From Candidatus Scalindua sp. (GTDB lineage Bacteria > Planctomycetota > Brocadiia > Brocadiales > Scalinduaceae): a stretch of DNA of 64,000 bases. Below the pieces are notes generated by a model. It saw only the letters and a list, made by a program, of their open reading frames with translations, was not told the origin of the DNA and searched no databases. Both the position numbers and the translations under genes were made by a program. Shown here piece after piece: positions 1 to 8,815 of this stretch; the first letter of the stretch is position 1; each line of letters opens with the position of its first letter. Location: contig JAIQZU010000081.1 in the NCBI GenBank assembly GCA_021776915.1, positions 1-64,000 on the forward strand. Reading direction: 5' to 3'.

Positions 1-1
1 T

Positions 2-571
2 GCTCAATTAGGCCAGATGATGGAATCTGTTGTGTTTAACAAAAAAGGCGAATCAAATTCATTCAAAAAGGATTGGGCACTTACTGGTACAAACGGGAGA
101 AAAAGAAACATAATAAAGTCCTTTTATCCGGTGCGGGGAGAACTCGAGGAGTTTAACGCTAAACTGCAAAAAAAGTATCTTCAGATTAAGGACGAAGAGG
201 TGCGTTACGAAGAAACAAATACTGAAGATGCAGACATTATTCTGGTTGCCTACGGTACAAGTGCCAGGATATGTAAGGAATTTTTAAATAAAAACCAACC
301 TTTAAATGTAAAAGTAGGCTTAATAAGGCCCATTACCTTATGGCCATTTCCTTCCGGCATTATACAAAAAGTTTCAGAAAGAGTACAATCTATACTTACG
401 GTAGAAATGAGTGCAGGCCAGATGGTGGAAGACGTAAGATTAAGTGTTTCCGGCCGGTGTCCGGTGCATTTTTACGGAAGAACCGGTGGGGGTATACCGA
501 CGCCCAAAGAAATCCTTAAGAAAATTTCAGAAATAGTTTCTGTTAAAGAAAAAGTAACCTGCACAACATAA
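2..571 (+). CDS. korA: 2-oxoacid:ferredoxin oxidoreductase, alpha subunit (C-terminal part)
   Basis: This is the C-terminal 189 residues of a gene that begins before the window; the frame is open from base 2. The alpha subunit of 2-oxoacid (2-oxoglutarate or branched-chain) ferredoxin oxidoreductases takes part in the TPP-dependent oxidative decarboxylation of a 2-oxoacid to the acyl-CoA, with ferredoxin as acceptor. Recognisable stretches are the LGQMME motif at the left edge, a domain II-like segment (VAYGTSARICKE) and GLIRPITLWPFP, which is typical of the family. Beta and gamma genes follow on the same strand, so this is the KorA-KorB-KorC order. The substrate cannot be decided from this fragment; 2-oxoglutarate or 3-methyl-2-oxobutanoate are the likely choices. 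Confidence 0.85.
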   Translation, partial: AQLGQMMESVVFNKKGESNSFKKDWALTGTNGRKRNIIKSFYPVRGELEEFNAKLQKKYLQIKDEEVRYEETNTEDADIILVAYGTSARICKEFLNKNQPLNVKVGLIRPITLWPFPSGIIQKVSERVQSILTVEMSAGQMVEDVRLSVSGRCPVHFYGRTGGGIPTPKEILKKISEIVSVKEKVTCTT

Positions 572-628
572 TAAAAAACATCCATATATAAATTTAACCA
601 ATTATAAACTGGAAGTATTCTATACAAT

Positions 629-1375
629 ATGGAAGCAACATACAAGGCGCCAAAGACATTAATTGATACTCCAACTCATTATTGCCCCGGATGTGGGCAT
701 GGTATTGTCCACAGATTAATTGCAGAGATAATAGATGAAATGGATATCAGGGGGAAGACCATCGGGTTAGCCCCTGTAGGGTGTTCTGTCCTGGCATATA
801 ACTATCTTGATATAGATATGTGTGAAGCGGCTCATGGCCGTCCACCCTCGGTTGCGACAGGTATTAAGCGGGTTCATCCGGATAAAGTTGTTTTCTCTTA
901 CCAGGGAGATGGAGATCTGGCTGCAATTGGTACGGCAGAAATAATTCATACTGCCAATCGAGGTGAAAACATCACTGTAATATTTGTAAATAATGCAGTT
1001 TACGGTATGACAAACGGACAGATGGCTCCAACTACTTTGATCAATCAAAAGACATTAACAACACCTCACGGGCGTAGTGAAAAAAACGATGGATATCCTC
1101 TGCCTGTTTGCGAACTCCTATCCGTAATAGAAGGAAGCCGATTTATCGCCAGAACCTCTATAACTTCACCAAAAAATATAATTAAAACAAAACAACTATT
1201 AGAAAAGGGATTTAAGACCCAAATACAGGAGAAAGGATTTTCTTTGATAGAAATTCTTTCTCCATGTCCGGTGTATTGGCGTATGAGTTCTGTTGAATCT
1301 TTAAAATTCATAGATGAAAAAATGGTCAAAACCTTTCCTCTAGGTATTTTCAAGGATTGGGAAAGTCAGAATTAG
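629..1375 (+). CDS. korB: 2-oxoacid:ferredoxin oxidoreductase, beta subunit (TPP-binding)
   Basis: This 248-residue protein has the length of the separate beta subunit of 2-oxoacid:ferredoxin oxidoreductases. It begins with the family signature YCPGCGHGIVHR, in which the CxxC belongs to the Fe-S or TPP-proximal region. The TPP/Mg motif is visible as GDGDLAAIG followed about 25 residues later by NNAVYGMTNGQM. It forms the catalytic core with the alpha subunit, reducing ferredoxin in the cytoplasm during decarboxylation of a 2-oxoacid. The gene lies 57 bases after alpha and ends within 15 bases of the gamma start, so the three are one operon. Substrate specificity cannot be read from the sequence. 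Confidence 0.9.
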   Translation: MEATYKAPKTLIDTPTHYCPGCGHGIVHRLIAEIIDEMDIRGKTIGLAPVGCSVLAYNYLDIDMCEAAHGRPPSVATGIKRVHPDKVVFSYQGDGDLAAIGTAEIIHTANRGENITVIFVNNAVYGMTNGQMAPTTLINQKTLTTPHGRSEKNDGYPLPVCELLSVIEGSRFIARTSITSPKNIIKTKQLLEKGFKTQIQEKGFSLIEILSPCPVYWRMSSVESLKFIDEKMVKTFPLGIFKDWESQN

Positions 1376-1389
1376 AAAGGTTCGTTGGG

Positions 1390-1938
1390 ATGTCAGAAAA
1401 AGTTATTTTAGCCGGTTTGGGTGGACAGGGGATGATGCTTCTTGGCAGATTGATAGCACAAGCCCTTATGATCGAGGGGAAAAATGTAACTTTCTTCCCC
1501 TCCTATGGTACAGAAGTACGGGGAGGCACCGCTTATTATCACTTAACTGTTTCAGAAGAAGAAATCTTCTCCCCTGTAATAGAAGAAGCAGATGCACTTA
1601 TTATGATGAACCTGCCCTCTTATATGAAGTTTAAGGATTTTCTCAAACCGGATAGCATGCTCTTTTTAAACTCGTCCATGATTGATAAAATAGAGAACGA
1701 AATGAACGTAGACGTTTTTAGAATCCCTGCTACAAAGATCGCAAATGACATCGGAAACGTCGTAGCATCAAACATGGTTATGCTGGGAGCATACAATGAA
1801 GTGAAAAACCTCGTTTCTATTCCACTCTTTCTCTCATGCCTCAAAAACGTCTTAAAAGGAAGAAAAGAACCCTTTTACGAAGTTAATAAATTGGCTATAG
1901 AACGAGGAGCTGAATTCGTAAGAAATATTAAATGTTGA
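1390..1938 (+). CDS. korC: 2-oxoacid:ferredoxin oxidoreductase, gamma subunit
   Basis: About 182 residues. The protein opens with EKVILAGLGGQGMMLLGRL, the standard start of the gamma subunit, followed by the conserved FFPSYGTEVRGGTA segment. The gamma subunit binds and positions the CoA-linked part of the reaction in the oxidoreductase complex. I chose the ATG at 1390 because it sits just before the conserved start and has a GAAAGG about nine bases upstream; an upstream TTG at 1357 would add eleven residues overlapping the beta gene. It is the last gene of the operon and is convergent with clpC, only 23 bases away, with no obvious terminator hairpin between. Confidence 0.9.
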   Translation: MSEKVILAGLGGQGMMLLGRLIAQALMIEGKNVTFFPSYGTEVRGGTAYYHLTVSEEEIFSPVIEEADALIMMNLPSYMKFKDFLKPDSMLFLNSSMIDKIENEMNVDVFRIPATKIANDIGNVVASNMVMLGAYNEVKNLVSIPLFLSCLKNVLKGRKEPFYEVNKLAIERGAEFVRNIKC

Positions 1939-1961
1939 CCTATCTTAACATTTAATACCTT

Positions 1962-4421
1962 TCACGTAGAAACCTTTTCAAAGGTTATTTCATTATCTTT
2001 AAGGATCGCCTTGATTTTGTCACCCGATTGAAACTGCCTGTTTACTATACTTAACGATAACTTATTTTCTATTTCACGTTCGATTGCTCTCTTGAGCGGA
2101 CGGGCTCCATACTTCGGGTCAAAACCTTCGGCAACAAGTTTCTCCCTGACCTCAGTTCCTATTTCAAGAACTAACCCCTCTTCCTCCAATCGTTTTATCA
2201 GCCTCTTCAGAAGTATCTCTAATATACGTGAAATATGCTCTTTCGTTAGAGAATGAAAGACGATCATGTCATCCAGCCGATTTAGGAATTCAGGCTTAAA
2301 GTACTTCTTGACCTCTGATAAAACCATCTCCTTAGCTTCTTCATGGCTGATAATGCCGGGACTCGATTTGAATCCTATCTCATGTTTTTCTGCAAGCTTT
2401 TCACTTCCTATATTTGATGTCCCAATTATAATAGAATTTCTGAAGTTTATAACGTGACCCTGTGCATCGGTTAATCTTCCTTCGTCAAGCACCTGTAGGA
2501 GCATGTTAAAAACATCCGGATGTGCCTTCTCTATCTCATCAAGTAGTACCACAGCATAAGGCATACGTTTTATCTTTTCTGTAAGCTGTCCACCTTCCCC
2601 ATAACCCACATAACCTGGAGGCGCCCCTATAAGCTTTGCAACTTCATGGCGTTCCATATATTCTGACATATCCAGTCTGACAATACGCGTTTCGTCATCA
2701 AAGAGAAACTCCGCAAGAGTCTTTGCCAGTTCCGTCTTCCCTACACCAGTCGGGCCAAGGAAGAGAAATGCCCCTATTGGTCTAGAGCATTCTCTCAGGC
2801 CGGCCCTGTTTCTCCTGATAGCGTCAGCCATTGCCTTTACGGCGGCCTCCTGCGCCACAATACGCTCGTGTATCTTTTCTTCCATATGTGCCAGTTTCTC
2901 TGCCTCAGCCTCAAGCATCCTTGATGCCGGTATACCAGTCCAATTCGATACGATACTGGCTATATCCTCAGGTGTTACTGAGTTGTCTTTTTCCTTTAAT
3001 TCTTTTTGCCACTTTTCTTTTTCTCTGGCAAGGCGTTCTTCTATTATCTGTAATTCTGCATGATGTTTCGTTGTTTCCTCAAAATCCTGTCTTTCAAAAG
3101 CCTCCATCTTCAGCGCAGTATGTGCCCTCTTTTCATTTTCTAATCTTTTAATATCAGGAGGTGTATAATGCATTTCAAGATGTTTTTTTGATCCTGCTTC
3201 ATCCAGAAGGTCTATCGCCTTATCAGGCTGAGCTCTGTCAGTGATGTAACGGTCAGAAAGACGTGCCGCAGCATCTAATGATTCAGGAGTATAATCTATA
3301 TTATGGTGTTTTTCGTAATAGGGTTTGAGTCCCTCAAGGATACATTTTGTCTCATCGATCCCCGGTTCGCTTATTGATACCGTCTGAAATCGCCGTGCAA
3401 GTGCTCTATCCGGCTCTATATGTTTGCGATAATCATCATAAGTGGTAGCGCCAATCATTTGCAGCTGACCTCTTGCCAGCGCTGGCTTTAATATGTCAGG
3501 CGCTCCCATACCACCTGCGCCGCCACCGCCACCAACACCAACTACAGTATGTAATTCATCTATAAAGAGTATAATTCGACCTCCAGCATCTATTATCGAA
3601 TCCCTGATGGATTTAAGTCTGCCCTCAAACTCTCCCCTCACACCTGCCCCCGCAATAAGGGCTGCCATATCAAGCGAAAGTATTTTTTTTGACAGTAATG
3701 ATTGTGGAACATCTGCTGCAATAATTTGTTGTGCAAGGCCCTCCACAATCTCGGTCTTTCCTACTCCGGCCTCACCTATCAAAACAGGGTTATTCTTTTT
3801 ACGTCGCGATAGTATTTGTATTACCCTTTCTATCTCTTTTTCTCTTCCTATAACAGGATCCAGTTCTCCCTTCCTGGCAAGCTCTAACAGATCTACTGTA
3901 TATTCCTTTAAGACATCCAGCTTGCTTTCGTCATCCTGATTTACAACCTTACTCTCACCTCTTATTTCCTTAACGGCAGTTCTGACTCTTTCTAATTCAA
4001 GCCCGGCGCCAGTAAGAATCCCGGCAGTCTTTCCCGCCTGTGGATTGAATAGAACAATAAACAGTATTTCTGTACTGATGAACTTGTCGCCAATCCTGTT
4101 TGATTCCTGCAGTGCTATCTCAAAGACCTTCTCAACCTCACTCGATATTACAAGTTGCATACCTCCTGTTGATGGAAAGTTAGATGCCTGAGTGTCTATG
4201 GAGGCAAAGATTCCATCCAACAGACGTTCCTTAATCCCTTCCGTATCCATCTTAAGCTGGTCTATAATTGTCAAAACGGAAGATTCATCCTGTACTAATA
4301 GCCCAAGGAGTATAATTTCTGAAGAAAAGACATTACGCTTCATATTTACAAGTTCCATAGTCCCGATGTTAATCGCTTCTAATACCTTTTTTGTACAATA
4401 TCTTATATATTTCTGCAGCAT
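1962..4421 (-). CDS. clpC: ClpC-type AAA+ unfoldase (Clp ATPase)
   Basis: This 819-residue protein is a two-ring Hsp100 ATPase that unfolds substrates for the ClpP protease. The N domain (about residues 1-150) is the double Clp-N repeat. The first AAA+ module has Walker A GEAGVGKTE at about 215-223 and Walker B ILFIDELHT; the second has GPTGVGKTE and VLLDEIEKAHPD. The middle domain is short, about 60 residues of coiled coil, as in ClpC rather than ClpB. The second module contains an EIGFKS segment, matching the IGF loop that docks onto ClpP, which supports a proteolytic partner rather than a disaggregase role. No clpP or mcsAB genes are nearby. The N-terminal segment diverges from typical ClpC, so the exact subfamily is less certain than the overall call. 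Confidence 0.88.
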   Translation of the reverse strand: MLQKYIRYCTKKVLEAINIGTMELVNMKRNVFSSEIILLGLLVQDESSVLTIIDQLKMDTEGIKERLLDGIFASIDTQASNFPSTGGMQLVISSEVEKVFEIALQESNRIGDKFISTEILFIVLFNPQAGKTAGILTGAGLELERVRTAVKEIRGESKVVNQDDESKLDVLKEYTVDLLELARKGELDPVIGREKEIERVIQILSRRKKNNPVLIGEAGVGKTEIVEGLAQQIIAADVPQSLLSKKILSLDMAALIAGAGVRGEFEGRLKSIRDSIIDAGGRIILFIDELHTVVGVGGGGGAGGMGAPDILKPALARGQLQMIGATTYDDYRKHIEPDRALARRFQTVSISEPGIDETKCILEGLKPYYEKHHNIDYTPESLDAAARLSDRYITDRAQPDKAIDLLDEAGSKKHLEMHYTPPDIKRLENEKRAHTALKMEAFERQDFEETTKHHAELQIIEERLAREKEKWQKELKEKDNSVTPEDIASIVSNWTGIPASRMLEAEAEKLAHMEEKIHERIVAQEAAVKAMADAIRRNRAGLRECSRPIGAFLFLGPTGVGKTELAKTLAEFLFDDETRIVRLDMSEYMERHEVAKLIGAPPGYVGYGEGGQLTEKIKRMPYAVVLLDEIEKAHPDVFNMLLQVLDEGRLTDAQGHVINFRNSIIIGTSNIGSEKLAEKHEIGFKSSPGIISHEEAKEMVLSEVKKYFKPEFLNRLDDMIVFHSLTKEHISRILEILLKRLIKRLEEEGLVLEIGTEVREKLVAEGFDPKYGARPLKRAIEREIENKLSLSIVNRQFQSGDKIKAILKDNEITFEKVST

Positions 4422-4603
4422 TTACTATCTCCACATCGTCAAGTCTTGTCGAATTGTATTTTATATCTTTTAAAATATTTTACACACAACTGTTGTTTAA
4501 ATCAATATTACAATATATTGTGCTCTCTTTTTGGAGGGAGAATACTGCACCCTATTAACCAATCAGGTTAGTAATCATGGCGCATTATACTTAAACAAAA
4601 TAC

Positions 4604-4631
4604 TTGCATAATATACTCTCGAATTTATAAT
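4604..4631 (+). promoter_or_regulatory. Sigma-70-like promoter for the caspase/DUF1566 gene
   Basis: TTGCAT at 4604-4609 and a perfect TATAAT at 4626-4631 are separated by 16 bases. The start codon of the caspase-like gene is about 80 bases downstream. The call is by eye only; the surrounding region is AT-rich, so chance matches are possible. Confidence 0.4.
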
Positions 4632-4709
4632 ATATATCTGAGTAAACAGTCCTGCCAAAATTCCTAATATCATTTTTCAATGTATTCAGAAAAGGGTATT
4701 TTCAGAAGA

Positions 4710-6230
4710 ATGGAAATTAAAAAGCTCGTATTCTTACTTACGTTTATTTTGATATTTCCAATAATAATTCCAAACCTGCACGCCAAAGAACAGCAAAAAA
4801 AAGCATCCGTACCACTTTCTCCAACAGGTCATGAAGCCAGGGGTAACCAATGGCTCTTCGTAATTGGAATCAATGCATACACTGAGTGGCCTCTCTTGAG
4901 TACAGCAGTAAATGACGCCAGAGCATTTAAAGACGTGCTCCTGAGACGATATTTTTTTGATGAACACCATCTGATAGAGCTTTATGACAAAAAAGCTACC
5001 AGGAAGAACATTCTTGGCAAACTGAGACTTCTGGCCAGAAAGGCTGGCCCTGATGATTCAATCGTAATCTTTTATGCAGGACATGGAAGCCTTGATTCTG
5101 TTACGAAGGAGAGTTGCTGGATTCCCGTTGAAGGCGGCATTGAAGATACGTCTGCATGGGTTACAAACCATGACATTAGAAGTTATTTAAAGATAGATGC
5201 TATTGCAGCCAAACATATCTTGCTCATATCAGACGCATGCTTCTCAGGTGATTTCTTCAAAGGTCTTAGCGGTGAACTGCCGGAGGCTACTGATAAGGTT
5301 ATTAAATTGGCATTTCAAATGGCATCGCGGCAGGCAATGACATCCGGCGGCCTTGAACCGGTGCATGATAAGGGCCTTAGTAGTGAGAATAGTATCTTTG
5401 CCCATTTTCTGGTAAAGGCACTGGAAGAAAATAGTAAGCCATTCCTGATACCCTCTGATTTTTTTCCCGGTATAAAGGACGCAGTGGTGGAACATGCCGA
5501 GCAGCTTCCGATCTTTGGGCCTTTAAGAGGCATGGGGGAACTGGAGGGAGGAGAGATGGTCTTCTTCCTGAAGCAGTATGGCGATGTTGATGAAAAGGTT
5601 AAAGGCCGGCAGTTTGCATCTGAGCATCTCGAAAAACCTGAGAAACAGGAAAAGATGGCCGAAGAGAAGAAAATGACAGAGATAGAGAGTTTTAAGGATT
5701 ACCCAAAGATAAACCTGCGTTCAATATACAGGAAAATGTCTGTGCGTCACGCACAAGCAATGCCTCATATCGCAATACATGAAAAAACTGACTGGGGGTT
5801 TTATGGCTTTGGTACAATCCCTCACGACTATAAGCTGAAGTCTATAAATGGCGGCAAGGTGGTTATCGATCATACCACGGAATTAATGTGGCACCAGTCT
5901 GGTTCTGGGAGTAATTTAAATTATAAAGAAGCAACGAAATTGTTGGATGAACTGAATAAAGAAGGTTACGCCGGATATCATGACTGGCGTTTGCCTACTT
6001 TAGAAGAGGCCGTATCATTGCTGGAGCCGGAAAAGCAGAATGACTTGTACATAAACGAGGTTTTTGATAAAGAACAAAGCTCTATATGGACTGGTGATCA
6101 GTACACTCCTGTGATCGCATGGCGTGTTGACTTTGATAGCGGCAGTGTGAGCTGGGGTAACTATGGCAACTTTGGCGGCAACTATATCCGTCCGGTACGC
6201 CGCGTTCAGGGAAATGAAAAGTCCAGATAA
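4710..6230 (+). CDS. Secreted caspase-like (C14) protein with C-terminal DUF1566/Lcl domain
   Basis: About 506 residues. An N-terminal signal peptide (hydrophobic residues about 6-22, then NLHAKEQ) sends it out of the cytoplasm. Residues about 45-260 form a caspase-like fold: FYAGHGS with the catalytic His near 125 and ISDACFSGDF with the catalytic Cys near 177, both intact. A charged linker follows (Glu/Lys-rich, about 300-330). The last 120 residues are a DUF1566 (Lcl C-terminal) domain with GGKVVIDHTTELMWHQSG, HDWRLPTLEEA and a terminal YIRPVRR. An ATG at 4680 is also in frame, but the one at 4710 starts cleanly at the signal peptide. Bacterial metacaspase-like proteins with such C-terminal sensor domains are known, but their substrates are not. 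A frameshifted relative of the DUF1566 part lies at 13.5-14.1 kb. Confidence 0.85.
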   Translation: MEIKKLVFLLTFILIFPIIIPNLHAKEQQKKASVPLSPTGHEARGNQWLFVIGINAYTEWPLLSTAVNDARAFKDVLLRRYFFDEHHLIELYDKKATRKNILGKLRLLARKAGPDDSIVIFYAGHGSLDSVTKESCWIPVEGGIEDTSAWVTNHDIRSYLKIDAIAAKHILLISDACFSGDFFKGLSGELPEATDKVIKLAFQMASRQAMTSGGLEPVHDKGLSSENSIFAHFLVKALEENSKPFLIPSDFFPGIKDAVVEHAEQLPIFGPLRGMGELEGGEMVFFLKQYGDVDEKVKGRQFASEHLEKPEKQEKMAEEKKMTEIESFKDYPKINLRSIYRKMSVRHAQAMPHIAIHEKTDWGFYGFGTIPHDYKLKSINGGKVVIDHTTELMWHQSGSGSNLNYKEATKLLDELNKEGYAGYHDWRLPTLEEAVSLLEPEKQNDLYINEVFDKEQSSIWTGDQYTPVIAWRVDFDSGSVSWGNYGNFGGNYIRPVRRVQGNEKSR

Positions 6231-6269
6231 TTTAGGTTTCGTATTAAGTTTAATTATTTGAATTATTTT

Positions 6270-6845
6270 TTATTTCTCCGCACAGTAAACGAATGCCGGT
6301 GGAATGTTCAGCCATACGGTGCGTGTTTTAGTTACTTTCTTGAATTTTGTGGACAGTTTCTTCTTAAATCTCATACCGGCTGGCAGAAGTAAACCCTGCA
6401 GATAGGCGAAGGTCAGAAACTTTCCTCCCGGCCTTAGAACATCAATAATCGTGTCGAGTAACTCATTTTGTAATTCCTCACTAAATGCAGCCCAGGGAAG
6501 ACCGCATATTATACAATCACACTCATTGACGCCAAGTTCGTCAAGGTACTTTTTCGCATTTGATGCGGAATCATGGTAAACAACAGCTTCCGGACATCTT
6601 TTTCTGGTAGCCTTAACAAAATCAGGATTGATCTCTAACGCAAAAAACCTGGTTTCATCAGATATCTTTTGAAGGATTTTCTCTGTAAAAATACCCGTCC
6701 CCGTTCCAAATTCTATTACGGCAGATACGTTATGTAAATCGGCGCTGTCCGTAATTAAATCCGCAAGACCATTGGAACTGGGCGCAACTGCTCCCGTCTT
6801 CGTTGTATGAAAAATAAACTGTTTCAGGAATTGGACTAAATGCAC
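6270..6845 (-). CDS. SAM-dependent methyltransferase, phospholipid N-methyltransferase-like
   Basis: This 191-residue class I methyltransferase has the SAM-binding motif EFGTGTGIFTEKIL preceded by TGAVAPSSNGLADLI, an arrangement shared by PmtA-type phospholipid N-methyltransferases and rRNA adenine dimethylase relatives. Later motifs are FALEINPDF (acidic loop after beta-2) and CIICGLPWAAF in the motif IV position, followed by DVLRPGGKFLTFAY. The overall length and the N-terminal KTGAVAPSS make a small lipid or small-molecule methyltransferase more likely than an RNA enzyme. It is monocistronic and convergent with the caspase-like gene. The substrate remains uncertain. Confidence 0.7.
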   Translation of the reverse strand: MHLVQFLKQFIFHTTKTGAVAPSSNGLADLITDSADLHNVSAVIEFGTGTGIFTEKILQKISDETRFFALEINPDFVKATRKRCPEAVVYHDSASNAKKYLDELGVNECDCIICGLPWAAFSEELQNELLDTIIDVLRPGGKFLTFAYLQGLLLPAGMRFKKKLSTKFKKVTKTRTVWLNIPPAFVYCAEK

Positions 6846-6906
6846 ACGATGCTTCCTTTAGATAAACAACCTGAGAAGGTTTTGCTTTTTAGTACAAAAA
6901 TTAGGA

Positions 6907-6993
6907 GACCAACCTCTCTTTCGAGAGAATTCCAGAATTGGAATCCTCTCGAAAAGTCCTCGGCGTCTTTTGTCCGGGGAAGAGAGGTTGGTC
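6907..6993. repeat. Palindromic repeat family A with nested hairpin module B
   Basis: The outer arms (GACCAACCTCTC...GAGAGGTTGGTC) and the central CTCGAGA-type and GGAATCC-type pairs match the other copies of this family. The right arm is split by a hairpin module (about 6955-6981, GTCCTCGG...CCGGGG) absent from the copies at 16786 and 28381. Confidence 0.85.
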
Positions 6994-7402
6994 ATGTTTA
7001 TGTAACGAATGATAGCTATATTATAAAGATGTTTTATTTTTTAACTTTAGGCATTTTAGGCACTTTTAACTTGAAACTCTTAGATATTATTATAACCCCA
7101 GGTTGTTTACATAGTTAATAAAAAAAGAAATTTTTATATTTGTATGTCACGCAAAAGTAGCTGGACCGGAAACGGCATCATGCCTCAGATAGAAAGCGTT
7201 GCGTATGAGTGTGCAATGGCTGGTCAGACAAATTTTCTGAAACTCTTGCCGAAGAAACAGTACTCATAGGAAAAGGACTAATACACTTTTTATTTTTTCG
7301 GACCTGGTGAGTAGTACAACGAACGTGAACTTGAACGAGCGGGGAACTAAATAACATTTTCCCTTGACTTCAATAATCATTAAAAGTGCGTCATTAAAAG
7401 TG
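6994..7402. other. Intergenic region, no supported gene
   Basis: About 400 bases without a convincing gene. A 41-codon open frame at 7144-7269 (starts MSRKSSWTGNG) has no recognisable family and no clear ribosome-binding site. Two copies of CATTAAAAGTG lie close together at about 7378-7400, just before the promoter of the next gene. Confidence 0.5.
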
Positions 7403-7430
7403 TTGACTCACCAACGTTGTGAAGTATAGT
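7403..7430 (+). promoter_or_regulatory. Sigma-70-like promoter for the lipoprotein gene
   Basis: TTGACT at 7403-7408 and TATAGT at 7425-7430 are separated by 16 bases. The GTG start of the downstream gene is only about 20 bases further on, preceded by a GAAGGGAG ribosome-binding site. The two CATTAAAAGTG copies just upstream may be regulatory. Confidence 0.5.
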
Positions 7431-7451
7431 TGATAGTGAAGGGAGACAATA

Positions 7452-7862
7452 GTGAAGAAAATCATTATTATACTCATACTACTATTAACAGGTTGCCATT
7501 CATTTAAGCCGGTATCACAAATGGATAATTACAGCCTGTACCAGGAATATTTAGATATGCAGTATGAGCTGTCAGAAAAGGAGCAGGAATATGAAAATCT
7601 TATTTCTTCATATCTTTCTCTCGACCCTTCTTATAAACCACCAATTAAAGGATACAAGGTAACAGGCGAAAGATCTGACATCAGGAGTTCTGGTTTTACC
7701 AAATACGAATTAGCACCGGTATATAATCATTCAAATGCACCGGCTTTGGACAATATTGGAGCTGGGGCTGAAAGAAAAAAGGCAGAAAAGGATATTCAAA
7801 GACTAAAGGACAGGATAAGTGAAATGGAATTTGAACTGTCAAGGCGCGGGCTTATGCCATAA
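7452..7862 (+). CDS. Small coiled-coil lipoprotein of unknown function
   Basis: 136 residues starting at GTG behind a good GGGAG site. The first 15 residues form a lipoprotein signal ending in the lipobox LLTGC, so the mature protein is anchored through Cys15. The rest is hydrophilic with two heptad-like helices: residues about 25-52 (Glu-rich, ELSEKEQEYENL) and a C-terminal stretch (EKDIQRLKDRISEMEFELSR), separated by a Pro/Gly-rich segment. I do not recognise the family. It stands alone with its own promoter, at the edge of an accessory island. Confidence 0.7.
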   Translation: MKKIIIILILLLTGCHSFKPVSQMDNYSLYQEYLDMQYELSEKEQEYENLISSYLSLDPSYKPPIKGYKVTGERSDIRSSGFTKYELAPVYNHSNAPALDNIGAGAERKKAEKDIQRLKDRISEMEFELSRRGLMP

Positions 7863-8342
7863 GGTATAATGTTATTTAAGACAAATGAGTTCAATTTTGC
7901 CAACCCAGGCAATTTAGTTGTATAAGAATATAATGGAAGGGGTTTCGAGTCTAACCCTGCTCAGTAATTATCACTTTATAACTGTCCTATGTTCTTCTCT
8001 GCAGCCTGTGGCTTCCTGCCCCCGTCCGACGAATTCATCCTGGCGGGAGACGATTCATGTGACAGGTGTGGCTTTGTGTGGAATCTGTCGTTCGCCGTCG
8101 TAAGATATATTTACACTTTGACACGTACAGTGAGCAATATTATACTGAGTCTAACAATTTCTAGCATTTACCATGAAAGGTTAGATTATATTGGATACTG
8201 TCAAAACTTTATCAAATGGACAGATTCACTTGAATTACAGTATGGTAAAGTATAGAAATTATTCAAAACCAAGTCGAAGCATAAATACAAACGGCTTGTT
8301 TTAGTTTACAAACATTTTCAACAAGACCAGGGAGATAAGATC
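7863..8342. other. Intergenic region, no supported gene
   Basis: Short open frames here (for example 7989-8255) show no domain, no ribosome-binding site and no coding-like composition. Nothing else is recognised apart from the ribosome-binding site of hicB near 8331. Confidence 0.5.
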
Positions 8343-8525
8343 ATGAAAAAGTTTGAGTATACTGCTGTTGTATGGAAAGAAGAGGAAGGTTACGTGTCTA
8401 AATGTTCTGAGTTAGGAGTTGCAAGTTGCGGAGTAACAGTGGAAGGAGCCGTCAGTAATTTAAAGGAGGCAGTGGAACTCTACCTTGAAAATGCTAAAGA
8501 ACTTGGAATTATAGAGGATATATAA
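8343..8525 (+). CDS. hicB: HicB-family antitoxin
   Basis: 60 residues. The sequence follows the short HicB pattern: FEYTAVVWKEEEGYVSKCSELGV, then ASCGVTVEGAVSNLKEAVELYLE, which is the partial RNase H-like antitoxin fold. HicB neutralises the HicA mRNA interferase by direct binding. A GGGAG lies about eight bases before the ATG. It is followed by a hicA-like frame after an AAGGAGG that overlaps the hicB stop codon, so the two were built as one transcript. There is no separate DNA-binding domain, as in many short HicB proteins. Confidence 0.85.
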   Translation: MKKFEYTAVVWKEEEGYVSKCSELGVASCGVTVEGAVSNLKEAVELYLENAKELGIIEDI

Positions 8526-8578
8526 GGAGGTATTACGGCTAAATTGAAATTTACAACCAATATAGAGGTTGCCATTTA

Positions 8579-8815
8579 ATACCCAAACTCCCAATTCTTT
8601 CCTCTAAAGAAATAATTAAGATTTTACGGAAAGCTGGTTTTGAGTATGCACCAAAAAGAGGAAAGGGAAGCCACACTGCATTATTCAAAAAAGTGAAAAA
8701 CAAGACACAACTTGTAATCGTTCCTTATAAAAAGCAGATACCAAAAGGAACGTTACTTTCGATTTTAGAACAAGCTGGTATATCGAAAGACGAATTATTG
8801 CAATTCCTAAAATAA
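8579..8815 (+). pseudogene. hicA: HicA-family toxin lacking a canonical start codon
   Basis: The frame reads as a full HicA: PKLPILSSKEIIKILRKAGF, then RGKGSHTALFKK containing the catalytic His, then LVIVPYKKQIPKGTLLSILEQAGI and a normal end, about 78 residues. The expected initiator Met position is ATA at 8579, and no ATG, GTG or TTG occurs in this frame between the upstream stop and the conserved domain. The strong AAGGAGG at 8524-8530 instead points to an ACG GCT AAA TTG at 8535 in another frame, which stops after 14 codons. The simplest reading is that the start was lost through a point change plus a small insertion, leaving an unexpressed or poorly expressed toxin beside an intact antitoxin. 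Initiation at ATA or ATT cannot be excluded. Confidence 0.6.

Noticed and set aside
3493-3939. 148-codon open frame opposite clpC
   Set aside because: It is antisense to highly conserved AAA+ sequence, and Pro/Ser-rich composition is expected from the opposite strand.
6840-7118. 92-codon open frame after the methyltransferase
   Set aside because: Its centre is translated repeat A with module B; the flanks show no coding pattern.
7141-7270. Possible riboswitch or short gene around GTCACGCAAAAGTAGCTGG
   Set aside because: It recalls the cyclic-di-GMP (GEMM) motif only in the first few bases; the conserved GCAAACC and ACGCAAAGCC parts are missing, and the 41-codon frame shows no family or ribosome-binding site.
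7989-8255. 88-codon open frame with a CDRC motif
   Set aside because: No ribosome-binding site, no family, and composition unlike neighbouring genes.
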